The notes under the pieces were generated by a model. It saw only the letters and a program-made list of their open reading frames with translations. It ran no database searches and was not told where the DNA came from. Source: Prevotellamassilia timonensis (GTDB lineage Bacteria; Bacteroidota; Bacteroidia; Bacteroidales; Bacteroidaceae). Taken from it: 52,938 nt of DNA. Below, one piece after another: positions 33,415 through 41,973 of this stretch. The stretch is taken from contig NZ_LT629842.1 of the NCBI RefSeq assembly GCF_900106785.1, forward strand, positions 227,207-280,144, in the 5' to 3' direction. The position numbers and the translations under genes are program-made. Each line of letters opens with the position of its first letter. Within the stretch, counting starts at the first letter, position 1.

Positions 33415-34265
33415 AATATTGGATACTCGCTGCGCGGCCCAAAACGCTTACGGCCGCTCTCATTCCCGTGCTCACCGCCACGGCATTAGCCTACAGCGAA
33501 GGGCATGGCCGCTGGCAGCCCGCGCTGTTGTGCTGCCTGTTTGCGGCCATTATGCAGATAGCGGCCAACTTCATCAACGACCTGTTCGACTATCGCAAAG
33601 GCACCGACCGCGAAGACCGTCTTGGCCCCGAGCGCGCTTGTGCCCAAGGGTGGATAACCCCGCGGGCCATGACACGTGGCATAGTCATCACACTCATATT
33701 GGCTTGTGCCGTGGGGTGCGGCCTGTTACCCTTTGGCGGGTGGCCCCTGGTAGGCATTGGCGCAGCCTGCGTGTTGTTTGCTTTTCTCTACACCACACTG
33801 CTTTCATACATGGGGTGCGGCGACATATTGGTATGGGTGTTTTTCGGCATCGTACCAGTGTGCGGCACCTACTATGTGCAGGCACAAATGCTCACCCCCA
33901 GCGTGTGGTGGCTTGCTGCGGCAAGCGGGTTGGTAATCGACACCTTGCTGGTGCTCAACAACTATCGTGACCGCAAACAAGATGCGCTGAGCGGCAAGCG
34001 CACCCTCATCGTGGCATTAGGCGAGCAATTCGGCTCCATGTTCTATTTGTTACAAGGCGTGGCCGGCTGCGTCTGCGTGGCCATGCTGGCATTTTACGAC
34101 CACACGCTTTGCGCCATCTTGCCCCTGTTGTATCTCGTGCCGCATAGCCTTACCTGGCGCGAAATGGTGCGCATCAACCAGGGCCGCACGCTCAACCGCA
34201 TATTGGGCAAGACATCGCGCAACATGCTCATCTTTGCCGTACTCACTGTTTTAGCACTTCTATGA
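33408..34265 (+). CDS. menA: 1,4-dihydroxy-2-naphthoate polyprenyltransferase
   Basis: Membrane prenyltransferase that attaches the polyprenyl tail to DHNA in menaquinone synthesis, giving demethylmenaquinone. 285 residues with about eight helices. The UbiA-superfamily aspartate-rich motif is NDLFDYRKGTD at residues 57-67, with a second motif region LVLNNYRDRKQDALSGKRTL around 182-201 that matches MenA. No other men genes are in the window. It overlaps both neighbours (7 bp upstream, ATGA with the downstream gene). Confidence 0.93.
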   Translation: MLKYWILAARPKTLTAALIPVLTATALAYSEGHGRWQPALLCCLFAAIMQIAANFINDLFDYRKGTDREDRLGPERACAQGWITPRAMTRGIVITLILACAVGCGLLPFGGWPLVGIGAACVLFAFLYTTLLSYMGCGDILVWVFFGIVPVCGTYYVQAQMLTPSVWWLAAASGLVIDTLLVLNNYRDRKQDALSGKRTLIVALGEQFGSMFYLLQGVAGCVCVAMLAFYDHTLCAILPLLYLVPHSLTWREMVRINQGRTLNRILGKTSRNMLIFAVLTVLALL

Positions 34266-35725
34266 CCGAAAAAACATTAAAGGAAAAAACCGCCAATGGC
34301 CTGTTCTGGGGCGGCATAAGCAACGGGGCACAACAGGCGCTGAACCTCGTGTTTGGCATATTCTTGGCCCGTTTGCTCTCCCCCGCCGACTATGGCATGG
34401 TGGGCATGCTCACCATATTTTCGCTCATTGCCACCACACTGCAGGAGAGCGGCTTCATATCAGGACTCAACCGCAAGCAGCACATCACCGATGCCGACTA
34501 CAATGCCGTGTTTTGGTTCAACGTGCTTTGTAGCGTAACGGTCTACATCGTACTCTTTTGCTGCGCGCCACTCATAGCTGCGTGGTTTCGCCAGCCCGTG
34601 CTTGTGCCGTTAGCCCGTTTGTCGTTTTTGAGTTTCGTCATCTCCGCCCTCAACACTGCGCCACGCGCTTGGCTCTTTCGCAATATGCGGGTGCGCGAAA
34701 CCGCCCTGCTCACCATGCTATCCCTTGTCCTTTCGGGCATAACCGGCATTTGCCTGGCATGGAATGGGTTTGCCTATTGGGGTATAGCCATACAGAATCT
34801 CATGTATTGCATAACCATGACCGTCGGCAGCTGGTGGTTTGCGGGTTGGCACCCCACCTGGCACATCAATCTGCGTCCGCTGCGAGGCATGATAGGTTTC
34901 AGTTCAAAACTGTTGGCTACAAACATCTTCACCCACATCAACAACAACATCTTCAGCATATTTTTTGGCCGCCTTTATGGCGAAAAGACGGTGGGCTACT
35001 ACAATCAGGCCAACAAGTGGACAGGCATGGGCTACAACATGCTCACCGGCATGGTGTGGAGTGTGACACAGCCCCTTTTTGCACGTCTTGAGAGCGACGA
35101 CAATGGCCGCATGTGTCAGATATTTCGCAAAATGTTGCGTTTCACTGCCTTCCTGTCCTGCCCGGCGTTGTTCGGGCTGGCGCTCATAGCGCCCGAGTTC
35201 ATCACCATTGCCATTACCGACAAGTGGCTCACCAGTGCGCGGCTCATGCAGCTGCTCAGCATAGGGGGCGCTTTCGTGCCGGTAGCCTCATTCTACGCCA
35301 ATTTTATTATCAGCCGTGGCAAGAGCAATATCTTTATGTGGAACACCATAGCCCTGTGTTTGGCACAGATGTTGCTGCTCGTAGTCTTGTACCCCTATGG
35401 CGTGGAGGCAATGGTAGTGGCCTACATCACGCTCAACACATTGTGGCTGTTTGTGTGGCACTGGTTCGTACGCCGCCTCATCGGTCTGCGTTTGAGGTAT
35501 GCCCTGCGCGACGTGTTGCCCTTCGCCGCATTGGCCGCCTTGGCCATGGCTGCGGGGTGGGCCGTGTCGCAGTTGGCCAATGGCAACATCTACATCTCGC
35601 TATTGCTCAAAGTTGTCACAGCCGTAGTGGTGTATGCAGGCTCATTGCGTTTGCTCGGTGCGCAGATATTCGCCGAGTGTACGGCATTCATCAAAAGCAA
35701 GTTAGGCCATAAGGCCACCCCTTAA
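34262..35725 (+). CDS. Polysaccharide/lipopolysaccharide biosynthesis flippase (Wzx-like, MOP superfamily)
   Basis: 487-residue membrane protein with about 13-14 hydrophobic segments. The N-terminal KTANGLFWGGISNGAQQALNLVFGIFLARLLSPADYGMVGML is the classic opening of the WzxC-type polysaccharide transporters, and GYYNQANKWTGMGYNMLTGMV matches the mid-protein signature of the same group. It is predicted to flip undecaprenyl-linked glycans across the inner membrane. No glycosyltransferase genes are nearby, so the glycan it serves is unknown. It is translationally coupled to menA by an ATGA overlap. Confidence 0.9.
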   Translation: MTEKTLKEKTANGLFWGGISNGAQQALNLVFGIFLARLLSPADYGMVGMLTIFSLIATTLQESGFISGLNRKQHITDADYNAVFWFNVLCSVTVYIVLFCCAPLIAAWFRQPVLVPLARLSFLSFVISALNTAPRAWLFRNMRVRETALLTMLSLVLSGITGICLAWNGFAYWGIAIQNLMYCITMTVGSWWFAGWHPTWHINLRPLRGMIGFSSKLLATNIFTHINNNIFSIFFGRLYGEKTVGYYNQANKWTGMGYNMLTGMVWSVTQPLFARLESDDNGRMCQIFRKMLRFTAFLSCPALFGLALIAPEFITIAITDKWLTSARLMQLLSIGGAFVPVASFYANFIISRGKSNIFMWNTIALCLAQMLLLVVLYPYGVEAMVVAYITLNTLWLFVWHWFVRRLIGLRLRYALRDVLPFAALAALAMAAGWAVSQLANGNIYISLLLKVVTAVVVYAGSLRLLGAQIFAECTAFIKSKLGHKATP

Positions 35726-35772
35726 CCCCTTAACACCCCGTAATTTACAAACCTTGCATAAATATCTTCAGT

Positions 35773-36453
35773 ATGTATTTAATCCTATTTATTGGCATCG
35801 CCATACTCAGTTATGTGGTGCAAAGCAATCTTAACAGCAAATTCAAGAAATACTCTAAAATACCCATAGCGTCGGGCTTGAGCGGTCGCGAAGTGGCCGA
35901 AAAAATGCTGCGCGACAATGGCATCAATAATGTCACGGTAACCTGCACCCAAGGTTACCTCACCGACCACTACAACCCCGCCAATGGCACTGTCAACCTG
36001 TCCGAGGCTGTGTACAACAGCCGTTCTGTTGCCGCAGCCGCGGTAGCAGCCCACGAGTGCGGTCATGCCGTGCAGCACGCTGTGGCATACGCGCCGCTCA
36101 CCCTGCGTTCGGCCCTGGTGCCCGTGGTATCGTTTGCCTCCAATTGGGTGCAATGGGTGCTGCTTGCCGGCATCATATTGATACATTCCATGCCGGGCAT
36201 ACTGTTGGCCGGTGTTGTGTTGTTTGCCCTCACCACATTGTTCAGCTTCATCACCCTCCCCGTCGAGATTGACGCCTCGCGCCGTGCCACCGCCTGGCTG
36301 CTCAGAGCCGGCATCACCTCGGCATCTGAGCAACCCATGGCCGTATCGGCCTTAAAGTCTGCCGCCTACACCTATGTGGTGGCAGCACTCAGCTCTTTGG
36401 CCACTTTGGCATACTACGTCATGATATTGGTGGGCGGCCGTTCAAGAGATTAA
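35773..36453 (+). CDS. Neutral zinc metallopeptidase, YugP type (Zn_peptidase_2)
   Basis: 226-residue membrane-bound predicted protease. It has an N-terminal helix (residues 1-18), then a conserved domain with SGLSGREVAEKMLRDNGI and TDHYNP, the zinc-binding HECGH at residues 94-98, and three C-terminal hydrophobic segments. VEIDASRRATAWL is a further family hallmark. The biological substrate is unknown. It lies 47 bp after the flippase gene on the same strand and is followed by an excellent terminator, so it probably ends the symporter-menA-flippase operon. Confidence 0.9.
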   Translation: MYLILFIGIAILSYVVQSNLNSKFKKYSKIPIASGLSGREVAEKMLRDNGINNVTVTCTQGYLTDHYNPANGTVNLSEAVYNSRSVAAAAVAAHECGHAVQHAVAYAPLTLRSALVPVVSFASNWVQWVLLAGIILIHSMPGILLAGVVLFALTTLFSFITLPVEIDASRRATAWLLRAGITSASEQPMAVSALKSAAYTYVVAALSSLATLAYYVMILVGGRSRD

Positions 36454-36509
36454 AGAGTCTTAGTTGACAGGTTACCCCGTCAACTAATTAACTTATCAGA
36501 TAATGATTA

Positions 36510-36545
36510 AGCCCTGGCTTTCCTTGCGAAAGTCGGGGCTTTTTC
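36510..36545 (+). terminator. Rho-independent terminator after the zinc peptidase gene
   Basis: 13-bp stem with no unpaired bases (AGCCCTGGCTTTC / GAAAGTCGGGGCT, two G-U pairs), five-base loop, then TTTTTC. Its loop contains the -33 box of the GH20 promoter. Confidence 0.9.
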
Positions 36546-36554
36546 ATACCTTTG
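36524..36554 (+). promoter_or_regulatory. Promoter of the GH20 gene
   Basis: TTG at 36524-36526, 20-bp spacer, -7 box TACCTTTG at 36547-36554, 40 bp before the ATG. It overlaps the upstream terminator. Confidence 0.75.
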
Positions 36555-36594
36555 TCTCAAATACCTAATACTAATCAACAATCAAGCTAAGAAC

Positions 36595-39500
36595 ATGAAG
36601 CACAAGCTACTATCGTTTTTGCTGCTGCTGTCTTTGTTGCCAGGGGCAACATGGGCACAGACATTCGTAAACCTCACCCCGCGTCCAGCCTCCATGACAG
36701 TTGGTACGGGCTCCTTGGCCTTGCCCTCACAGTTCACTGTGAGCTATACTGGGCTTGACGAGGATGGCGTGAATGAGGTAAACCAATTTGCCAAGTCATA
36801 CACCGACGTGACTGGCGCCGCAGTCAGTGTGGCTGCCGACGATGCCAGCGCCCTCTTCCAGGTGTCGCTGCTCCCCGCCTCGTCTTCACTGAAGACGGAC
36901 GGCTACAAACTCGACATTACCGACAGCAAGGTCACCATTCAGGCCAAGAGCGCCTTAGGCCTTTTCTATGCCTTCCAGAGTGTGAAAAAGATGTTGCCCG
37001 CCAATGTCATGGCTGGGGTAAAGGACGCCACTGTCACTTCGTACCCCTTGCCCGTGGTGAGCATCACCGACCAGCCGCGCTTTGACTACCGTGGCTTTAT
37101 GCTCGATGTGTCACGCCACTTCTTCACCGCCAACGAGGTAAAGCGCATTATCGACCTCATGGCCGCTTACAAGATGAACACCTTCCATTGGCACTTGACC
37201 GACGACCAAGGCTGGCGTGTACCCATCAAAAAGTATCCCAAACTCACTACCATCGGTGCTACAGCGCCCAACAGACGCTATACCGATATGTACGAACTGA
37301 CACAGTACTGGATAAATAAGCCCTACGGCCCTTACTCTTACACCGAAGAGGAAATAAAGGACGTGGTAGCTTATGCCAAGGCTCGTCACATCGACATCGT
37401 GCCCGAAATTGACATGCCCGGCCACTTCTCAGCAGCCATGACGGCCTATCCCGAATTTAGCTGCACACCCGACGGCGCCCACAACGTGTGGGACGATGGC
37501 GGCATCTCTAACGACATCTTGAATGTGGCCAACCCCAAAGCCGTACAATTTGCCAAGGATATTTTAGAGGAACTCATGGAACTCTTCCCCGGCAAATACA
37601 TTCACATTGGTGGCGATGAATGCCCCACTTATGCTTGGGAGAAAAATGCCGAATGCCAAGCATTGTACAAGGAACTCAAACTGACCAGCTACCGTCAGTT
37701 GCAGAGCCACTTCATTCAGCAACTCGACGAATTTGTCAAGTCTAAAGGCCGCCATTTGGCCATTTGGAACGAAGGCATCACTGCAGCAGGCGCCGACACC
37801 GACATCATGAAGTCTACTGGTGCGGTAGTATACTGTTGGACAAACCCTGAAGCCGCTGTTAATCAGGCTAAGAAACTTGGCATGCCAAGCATCTACACCC
37901 CCTGGGGACCCTACTACATCAACCGCCGCCAGGGCAATGGTCCCACCGACCCTCCTGGTGCAGGCTCTGGTTCCGACAATGTACAAGCTACTTACAACCA
38001 AACTATCCCCAGCGCCACCACATACGGTGTGCAGGGCACTTTCTGGTGCGAACACGTGTCTGACACCGACTATTTGGAATGGCTCGCTTTGCCGCGTCTC
38101 ATAGCTGTGGCCGAGCGTGGCTGGACACCCGAATCGGGCAAGAATTTCAGCGACTTCCAAAAGCGTATGTCGGCCGATACCGTCATGCTTAACTATGGCA
38201 ACTACAAATATTGCAAGTACTTCATGCTTGACAACGGCCACGGAGGCGAAACCACAATGGTAATGCCTCATGCCAACACCGCCGACAAGAAATACTACTA
38301 CCGCATCATTTCGGGTGGTACAGACAACACACGTGCAGGCCGCTGCATCGAACTCCTGGCCGACGGCTCGTCACTCATCTCTGCCAACAGTGGCAAGGGT
38401 GCAAAGGCCGGCGTACTTTGGACAAGTCCTCAGGCTGCCGAAGGTGATGCCAACTACAACTACCAGTGGTGGAGCATCGAGGAAGACCCTGCCAACCCGG
38501 GCAAATATGCGCTCGTATGTATGGCACAGCCCGATGGTTCAGTCAAGCCCGATCCGAGTGCGGTAAGCACAAGTGGTCGCTGGAGCTACGACAACTCTGC
38601 CAAGCACTACAACTTTGTACTCGGTAGCGGCTCATACGGCAAGAAGGGCGACAACTATTACTACACCATAGCAAGCGACAAGGTAAACGGACAGTACCTC
38701 AATTCGTCAATGGGCGGTCAGGGACTTGCTGTCAATCTTTATAGCAATCCTAACGACGGCAATGGCGGTTGCTGGGAGTTCTCACCCAAGGAGGATTACG
38801 GCGGCGGTTCAAGCACCAAGCCTGTCACCTTCGACTACCTTGAAGAGGGCAAGACCTACATGCTGACAAATGCTGTCGAAGGCTTTGAAGGCATCACACT
38901 GAGCGATGACAACAGTGGCAACAGCCTTAAGGCTAACAACAATGCCTTTGCCAATAACGCATGGACGGTTGAGGCTTCAACCATCAATGCCGACGGCTCA
39001 CAAACTGTCAAGGTAAAGAACGTTGCCACAGGCCGCTACATCAACTCGCTCGGTGCGTATGCCGACCGTGTGGGCTGTCCCGTCAATATGGGCAACGCCA
39101 CTGCCGATGCCAACGTCACCATCAGTTATGTAAAGAACTATAATGATTTGCGCATCAAGGTGGGAGGCAAGAGCCTCTTTGCTGTGCCATCGGGCGTAGC
39201 CAATGCAGGTGCCACCACTGGTGCCGGTGTGTCATACGATGCCGCCCGCAACCAAGGCGCTGAATGGACTGCCACCGAAGTGAAAGTTGTTACCCTCAAC
39301 TGTCAGGACGACAAGGGTGTGCACCTTGGCACATTCAAGCGCAGCGTACCCGTCAGCGTAACCGAAATCACTGGCGACCTTTGCCCCACATTTAAGAACA
39401 CTGCAGTTGAGCATATCGAAGCTGATGGCGACAACAACTATAACGTAACTTACAAGCGTTCGGCATACACGCTCAACATTGTTTGTGCCGACAAGGCCGG

Positions 39501-40449
39501 TGTACTCATCAGCAAGGACGAGGTAACTGTGCCCGTGGGCGAAAGCTACACCATGAAGGTGCCCGAAGTAAAGTATTGCACATTGCTCAACAGCGATGTG
39601 GCCGACGGCACACAAATCACTCCCGATGCCGACCGCACCATCAATGTGACTTACGAAATCAATGCCATTGTAGGTGTAAAGGCTGAGGGCGAACCTGTGA
39701 AAGAGTTGAAGAGCAACAACAAATATTTGTTCTACGATGCCACCACTGCTGCTGGTCGTGCCGGCTATCGTGCCATCAGAGACAATAATGTCATCAACCG
39801 TTACCTCTCTGCCGAAGGCATGCTTCCTACTGGCGTGTGGACACTCCAGGGCAGCGGCAACAAGTTCAAGGTGTTGAACGAGTATACAGGCTTGTATGTG
39901 CCGCAACTCAAAAATTCAGCAGCTACAACGGCTACAAGGGTTGGTGGCGACACATTCACCTTTGCTACCAATGCCGACGATACTTGGAACATCAAGAGCA
40001 CCAGTGGACAGTATTGGGACGGTTTGGCAAGCGGTGACCTCGTAGGCTGGAACGGCGGCACAGGCCACCCCATACGTATTTCAACATTCTACGCTCAGCC
40101 CATGTTCACCGTCAACATCGTTTGCCGCGATGCTGATGACGATAAGGTTATTTTGAAGCAGAGCAGCGACTTGGTTGTAGCTGGCACTGCTTACCCCATC
40201 GTTATCCCCACCATCGAGGGTTACACCATGCAGAGTGTAACGGGCAACGAAACCTATGGTGGCACGGTTGAGGACTTTGTCAACATCGTTGTGACTTATA
40301 AAAATAACGCAACTGTTGGCATCAACAATGTCAGCACAGACAAAGCCTCTGCAGCCGTTCGCATTTACGACCTTCAGGGCCGCCGCGTGCAGCGTGTGCA
40401 GCAGCCGGGTCTCTACATCGTTAATGGCAAGAAGACTTTGGTTAAGTAA
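36595..40449 (+). CDS. Secreted beta-N-acetylhexosaminidase (GH20) with lectin-like, MucBP-like and T9SS-like C-terminal regions
   Basis: 1284 residues. Signal peptide 1-21 (PGATWAQ). A GH20b domain (about 22-150) precedes the GH20 catalytic barrel (about 155-510) with NTFHWHLTDDQGWR and the catalytic D341-E342 pair in HIGGDECPTYAW, used for substrate-assisted removal of terminal GlcNAc/GalNAc. Residues about 560-740 resemble a ricin-type lectin fold (GRCIELLADGSSLISA). Another 740-910 segment looks similar. Two MucBP-like modules follow (LNIVCADKAGVLISKDEVTV near 960; VNIVCRDADDDKVIL near 1175). The end, VRIYDLQGRRVQR...GLYIVNGKKTLVK, is the short T9SS-type tail common in Bacteroidales. It probably acts on mucin or host N-glycans at the cell surface. 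Domain borders are approximate; catalytic assignment is firm. Confidence 0.92.
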   Translation: MKHKLLSFLLLLSLLPGATWAQTFVNLTPRPASMTVGTGSLALPSQFTVSYTGLDEDGVNEVNQFAKSYTDVTGAAVSVAADDASALFQVSLLPASSSLKTDGYKLDITDSKVTIQAKSALGLFYAFQSVKKMLPANVMAGVKDATVTSYPLPVVSITDQPRFDYRGFMLDVSRHFFTANEVKRIIDLMAAYKMNTFHWHLTDDQGWRVPIKKYPKLTTIGATAPNRRYTDMYELTQYWINKPYGPYSYTEEEIKDVVAYAKARHIDIVPEIDMPGHFSAAMTAYPEFSCTPDGAHNVWDDGGISNDILNVANPKAVQFAKDILEELMELFPGKYIHIGGDECPTYAWEKNAECQALYKELKLTSYRQLQSHFIQQLDEFVKSKGRHLAIWNEGITAAGADTDIMKSTGAVVYCWTNPEAAVNQAKKLGMPSIYTPWGPYYINRRQGNGPTDPPGAGSGSDNVQATYNQTIPSATTYGVQGTFWCEHVSDTDYLEWLALPRLIAVAERGWTPESGKNFSDFQKRMSADTVMLNYGNYKYCKYFMLDNGHGGETTMVMPHANTADKKYYYRIISGGTDNTRAGRCIELLADGSSLISANSGKGAKAGVLWTSPQAAEGDANYNYQWWSIEEDPANPGKYALVCMAQPDGSVKPDPSAVSTSGRWSYDNSAKHYNFVLGSGSYGKKGDNYYYTIASDKVNGQYLNSSMGGQGLAVNLYSNPNDGNGGCWEFSPKEDYGGGSSTKPVTFDYLEEGKTYMLTNAVEGFEGITLSDDNSGNSLKANNNAFANNAWTVEASTINADGSQTVKVKNVATGRYINSLGAYADRVGCPVNMGNATADANVTISYVKNYNDLRIKVGGKSLFAVPSGVANAGATTGAGVSYDAARNQGAEWTATEVKVVTLNCQDDKGVHLGTFKRSVPVSVTEITGDLCPTFKNTAVEHIEADGDNNYNVTYKRSAYTLNIVCADKAGVLISKDEVTVPVGESYTMKVPEVKYCTLLNSDVADGTQITPDADRTINVTYEINAIVGVKAEGEPVKELKSNNKYLFYDATTAAGRAGYRAIRDNNVINRYLSAEGMLPTGVWTLQGSGNKFKVLNEYTGLYVPQLKNSAATTATRVGGDTFTFATNADDTWNIKSTSGQYWDGLASGDLVGWNGGTGHPIRISTFYAQPMFTVNIVCRDADDDKVILKQSSDLVVAGTAYPIVIPTIEGYTMQSVTGNETYGGTVEDFVNIVVTYKNNATVGINNVSTDKASAAVRIYDLQGRRVQRVQQPGLYIVNGKKTLVK

Positions 40450-40466
40450 CACCTTGCACACTTTCT

Positions 40467-40490
40467 CACGCTCTAAATAATAAGAGCGTG
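40467..40490 (+). terminator. Hairpin directly after the GH20 gene
   Basis: CACGCTCT / AGAGCGTG, perfect 8-bp stem, eight-base AT loop, 18 bp after the stop, no U tract. Confidence 0.6.
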
Positions 40491-40502
40491 CACTAATTAA
40501 GA

Positions 40503-40558
40503 ATGCCTTTCAACGTTAGCACCGCACAAACGGGTGTAAATGTTGAAAGGCATTTTTC
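40503..40558 (+). terminator. Second hairpin terminator after the GH20 gene
   Basis: 12-bp stem ATGCCTTTCAAC / GTTGAAAGGCAT with a 27-base loop, followed by TTTTCG. Confidence 0.65.
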
Positions 40559-40571
40559 GTTTATTGCTGTT

Positions 40572-40920
40572 CGGTGAAACCATTCTGATATTATGCTCAC
40601 GGATCACACCGATTGCACGGATTTTTTTCGCTTGTACAACGTGCTTTAGCACCACGGAGATGACGGAGATGACGGATTTTGTGAGCATTGCATGCTCACT
40701 TCGCTATTGGCCCGTAACGTACCCGTGGCGAAATACGTTAGCACAGATTATGTAGTAAAGTACCTATCCGCTGCAACGAGCTAATAGCGAAGTGAGCATG
40801 CAATGCTCACAAAATCCGTAAAATCCGTCATCTCCGTGGTGCTAAAGCACGTTGTACAAGCGAAAAAAATCCGTGCAATCGGTGTGCTCCGTGAGCGATA
40901 ATATCAGAATGGTTTTACCG
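40572..40920. repeat. R5 inverted repeat (about 350 bp)
   Basis: Arms 40572-40708 and 40782-40920 match almost end to end: CGGTGAAACCATTCTGATAT at the tip, then CACACCGATTGCACGGAT, CGCTTGTACAACGTGCTTTA, GCACCACGGAGATGACGGA and GTGAGCATTGCATGCTCACT. The 73-base centre is unique. The left arm repeats GAGATGACG; the right arm repeats AAAATCCGT, so small tandem changes have accumulated separately. Words of the type CCGATTGCACGGATT are widespread in Bacteroidota intergenic DNA. Confidence 0.8.
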
Positions 40921-41091
40921 GACAGTTCCCTTTGCCAGAATGGCAAACAAGTTGAGATAATAACAAAGATGATATTTTGAACTTTGTTATATAGAAGCAA
41001 TAACTTGGAATAAAACTGGCGTCAACGCAAGTAACATTTTTGCTAACATTAATAATAGCAAATCTCTACCACAAAGTGTTTAGGAAGAACT

Positions 41092-41505
41092 ATCTTGCAT
41101 CTTACATAAACTCTATATAACAAACTGAAAATCAAATGATTACGCAGTGTAGGATACCTCGTGCAACATCTTACACTCCGCCAGTAAAGTTACACACTTC
41201 ATGCAGGTCGGGTATACCTTGTTGTCTGCACTGTATGATGGTACATACACTTGTGTTTGTCTGTATAGGGAGAGCCGATTTTTAGTCGGATAGACAGAAA
41301 ATCCTACCTCACATTGCCCGAAAATGTCTCCCCCGTTACCACACAACGTGCCTGGCACCACAGAATATGACATGTGTAAGATACTAAGGTGTGCAAGAAG
41401 GTGTGTAAGATGCTTCTAAGTATATCCTACACTGTTGAACGCTTTGAAAATCAGTTGTTTATGGTCGTTTTGTGTAAGATGTATGAAATGTGCGTGATAA
41501 AAAGA
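41092..41505. repeat. R1 repeat, copy C
   Basis: The left module has CATCTTACAT, a TATAACAAACTGAAAATCAA core and GTGTAGGATA; the right module has GTGTAAGATGCTTC, ATATCCTACACTGTTGAA, a CTTTGAAAATCAGTTGTTTATG core and TGTGTAAGATG. The centre includes ATAGGGAGAGCCGATTTTTA with ACAGAAAATC, the degenerate form of the hairpin seen in copy B. Confidence 0.7.
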
Positions 41506-41549
41506 TGTAGTGTAATATTGTCCGGCAAAACGCAAACATTCGAACGGAC

Positions 41550-41709
41550 TCAAGCACCAAGCGCTACGGGACGACGCGTCTCGCGGGAATTAAGGCAGAA
41601 GCTCACAGACAGACGTGTAATTGGTACTGTTTGCGAGTCTATATTTAGTGTATGAACATTGCATTTTTCCCGCGGGACGCGTCGTCCCCATTAGTGCTTG
41701 CGTTCTTTG
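41550..41709. repeat. R2 palindromic repeat, copy D
   Basis: CAAGCACCAAGCGCTACGGG, arms ACGACGCGTCTCGCGGGAA / CCCGCGGGACGCGTCGTCCC, with the central GCTCACAGACAGACGTGTAA as in copy B, and a right edge CATTAGTGCTTGCGTT that leads directly into the R8 array. Confidence 0.8.
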
Positions 41710-41712
41710 CAG

Positions 41713-41781
41713 CGTTTTGTTGGGTGTTTTTGTGGCATTTCGTTGGGTGTTTTTGTGGTATTTTGTTGGGTGTTTTTGCGG
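41713..41781 (+). repeat. R8 tandem array, three 23-bp units
   Basis: Units of the form CGTTTTGTTGGGTGTTTTTGTGG (23 bp) repeated three times, then TGGTGCATAACAATTCGGCTTAGAATT. The same array and the same tail occur at 43327, in the same orientation, on the other side of the ATPase gene. Confidence 0.9.
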
Positions 41782-41878
41782 TGGTGCATAACAATTCGGC
41801 TTAGAATTGTTTGAGCTTTATGCGAATTGCATAATGAAAGCGTTTGAGTTCGTTTGCCTTTGTTGAACTTATTTTTTA

Positions 41879-41932
41879 CTCAAGTTTCGGATTTGGCAAG
41901 GGCTTTCCCACTTGTTAAATCCGAAATTTCAG
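41879..41932. repeat. R4 internally deleted derivative
   Basis: Starts ACTCAAGTTTCGGATTTGGC and ends TTAAATCCGAAATTTCAG, the two outer ends of R4 (27648-27886), with only about 20 bases between them. It lies just downstream of the ATPase stop codon. Confidence 0.65.
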
Positions 41933-41973
41933 TTATATTATAGGGGGTGTTTTACAAAATAGTGTATTGCATG

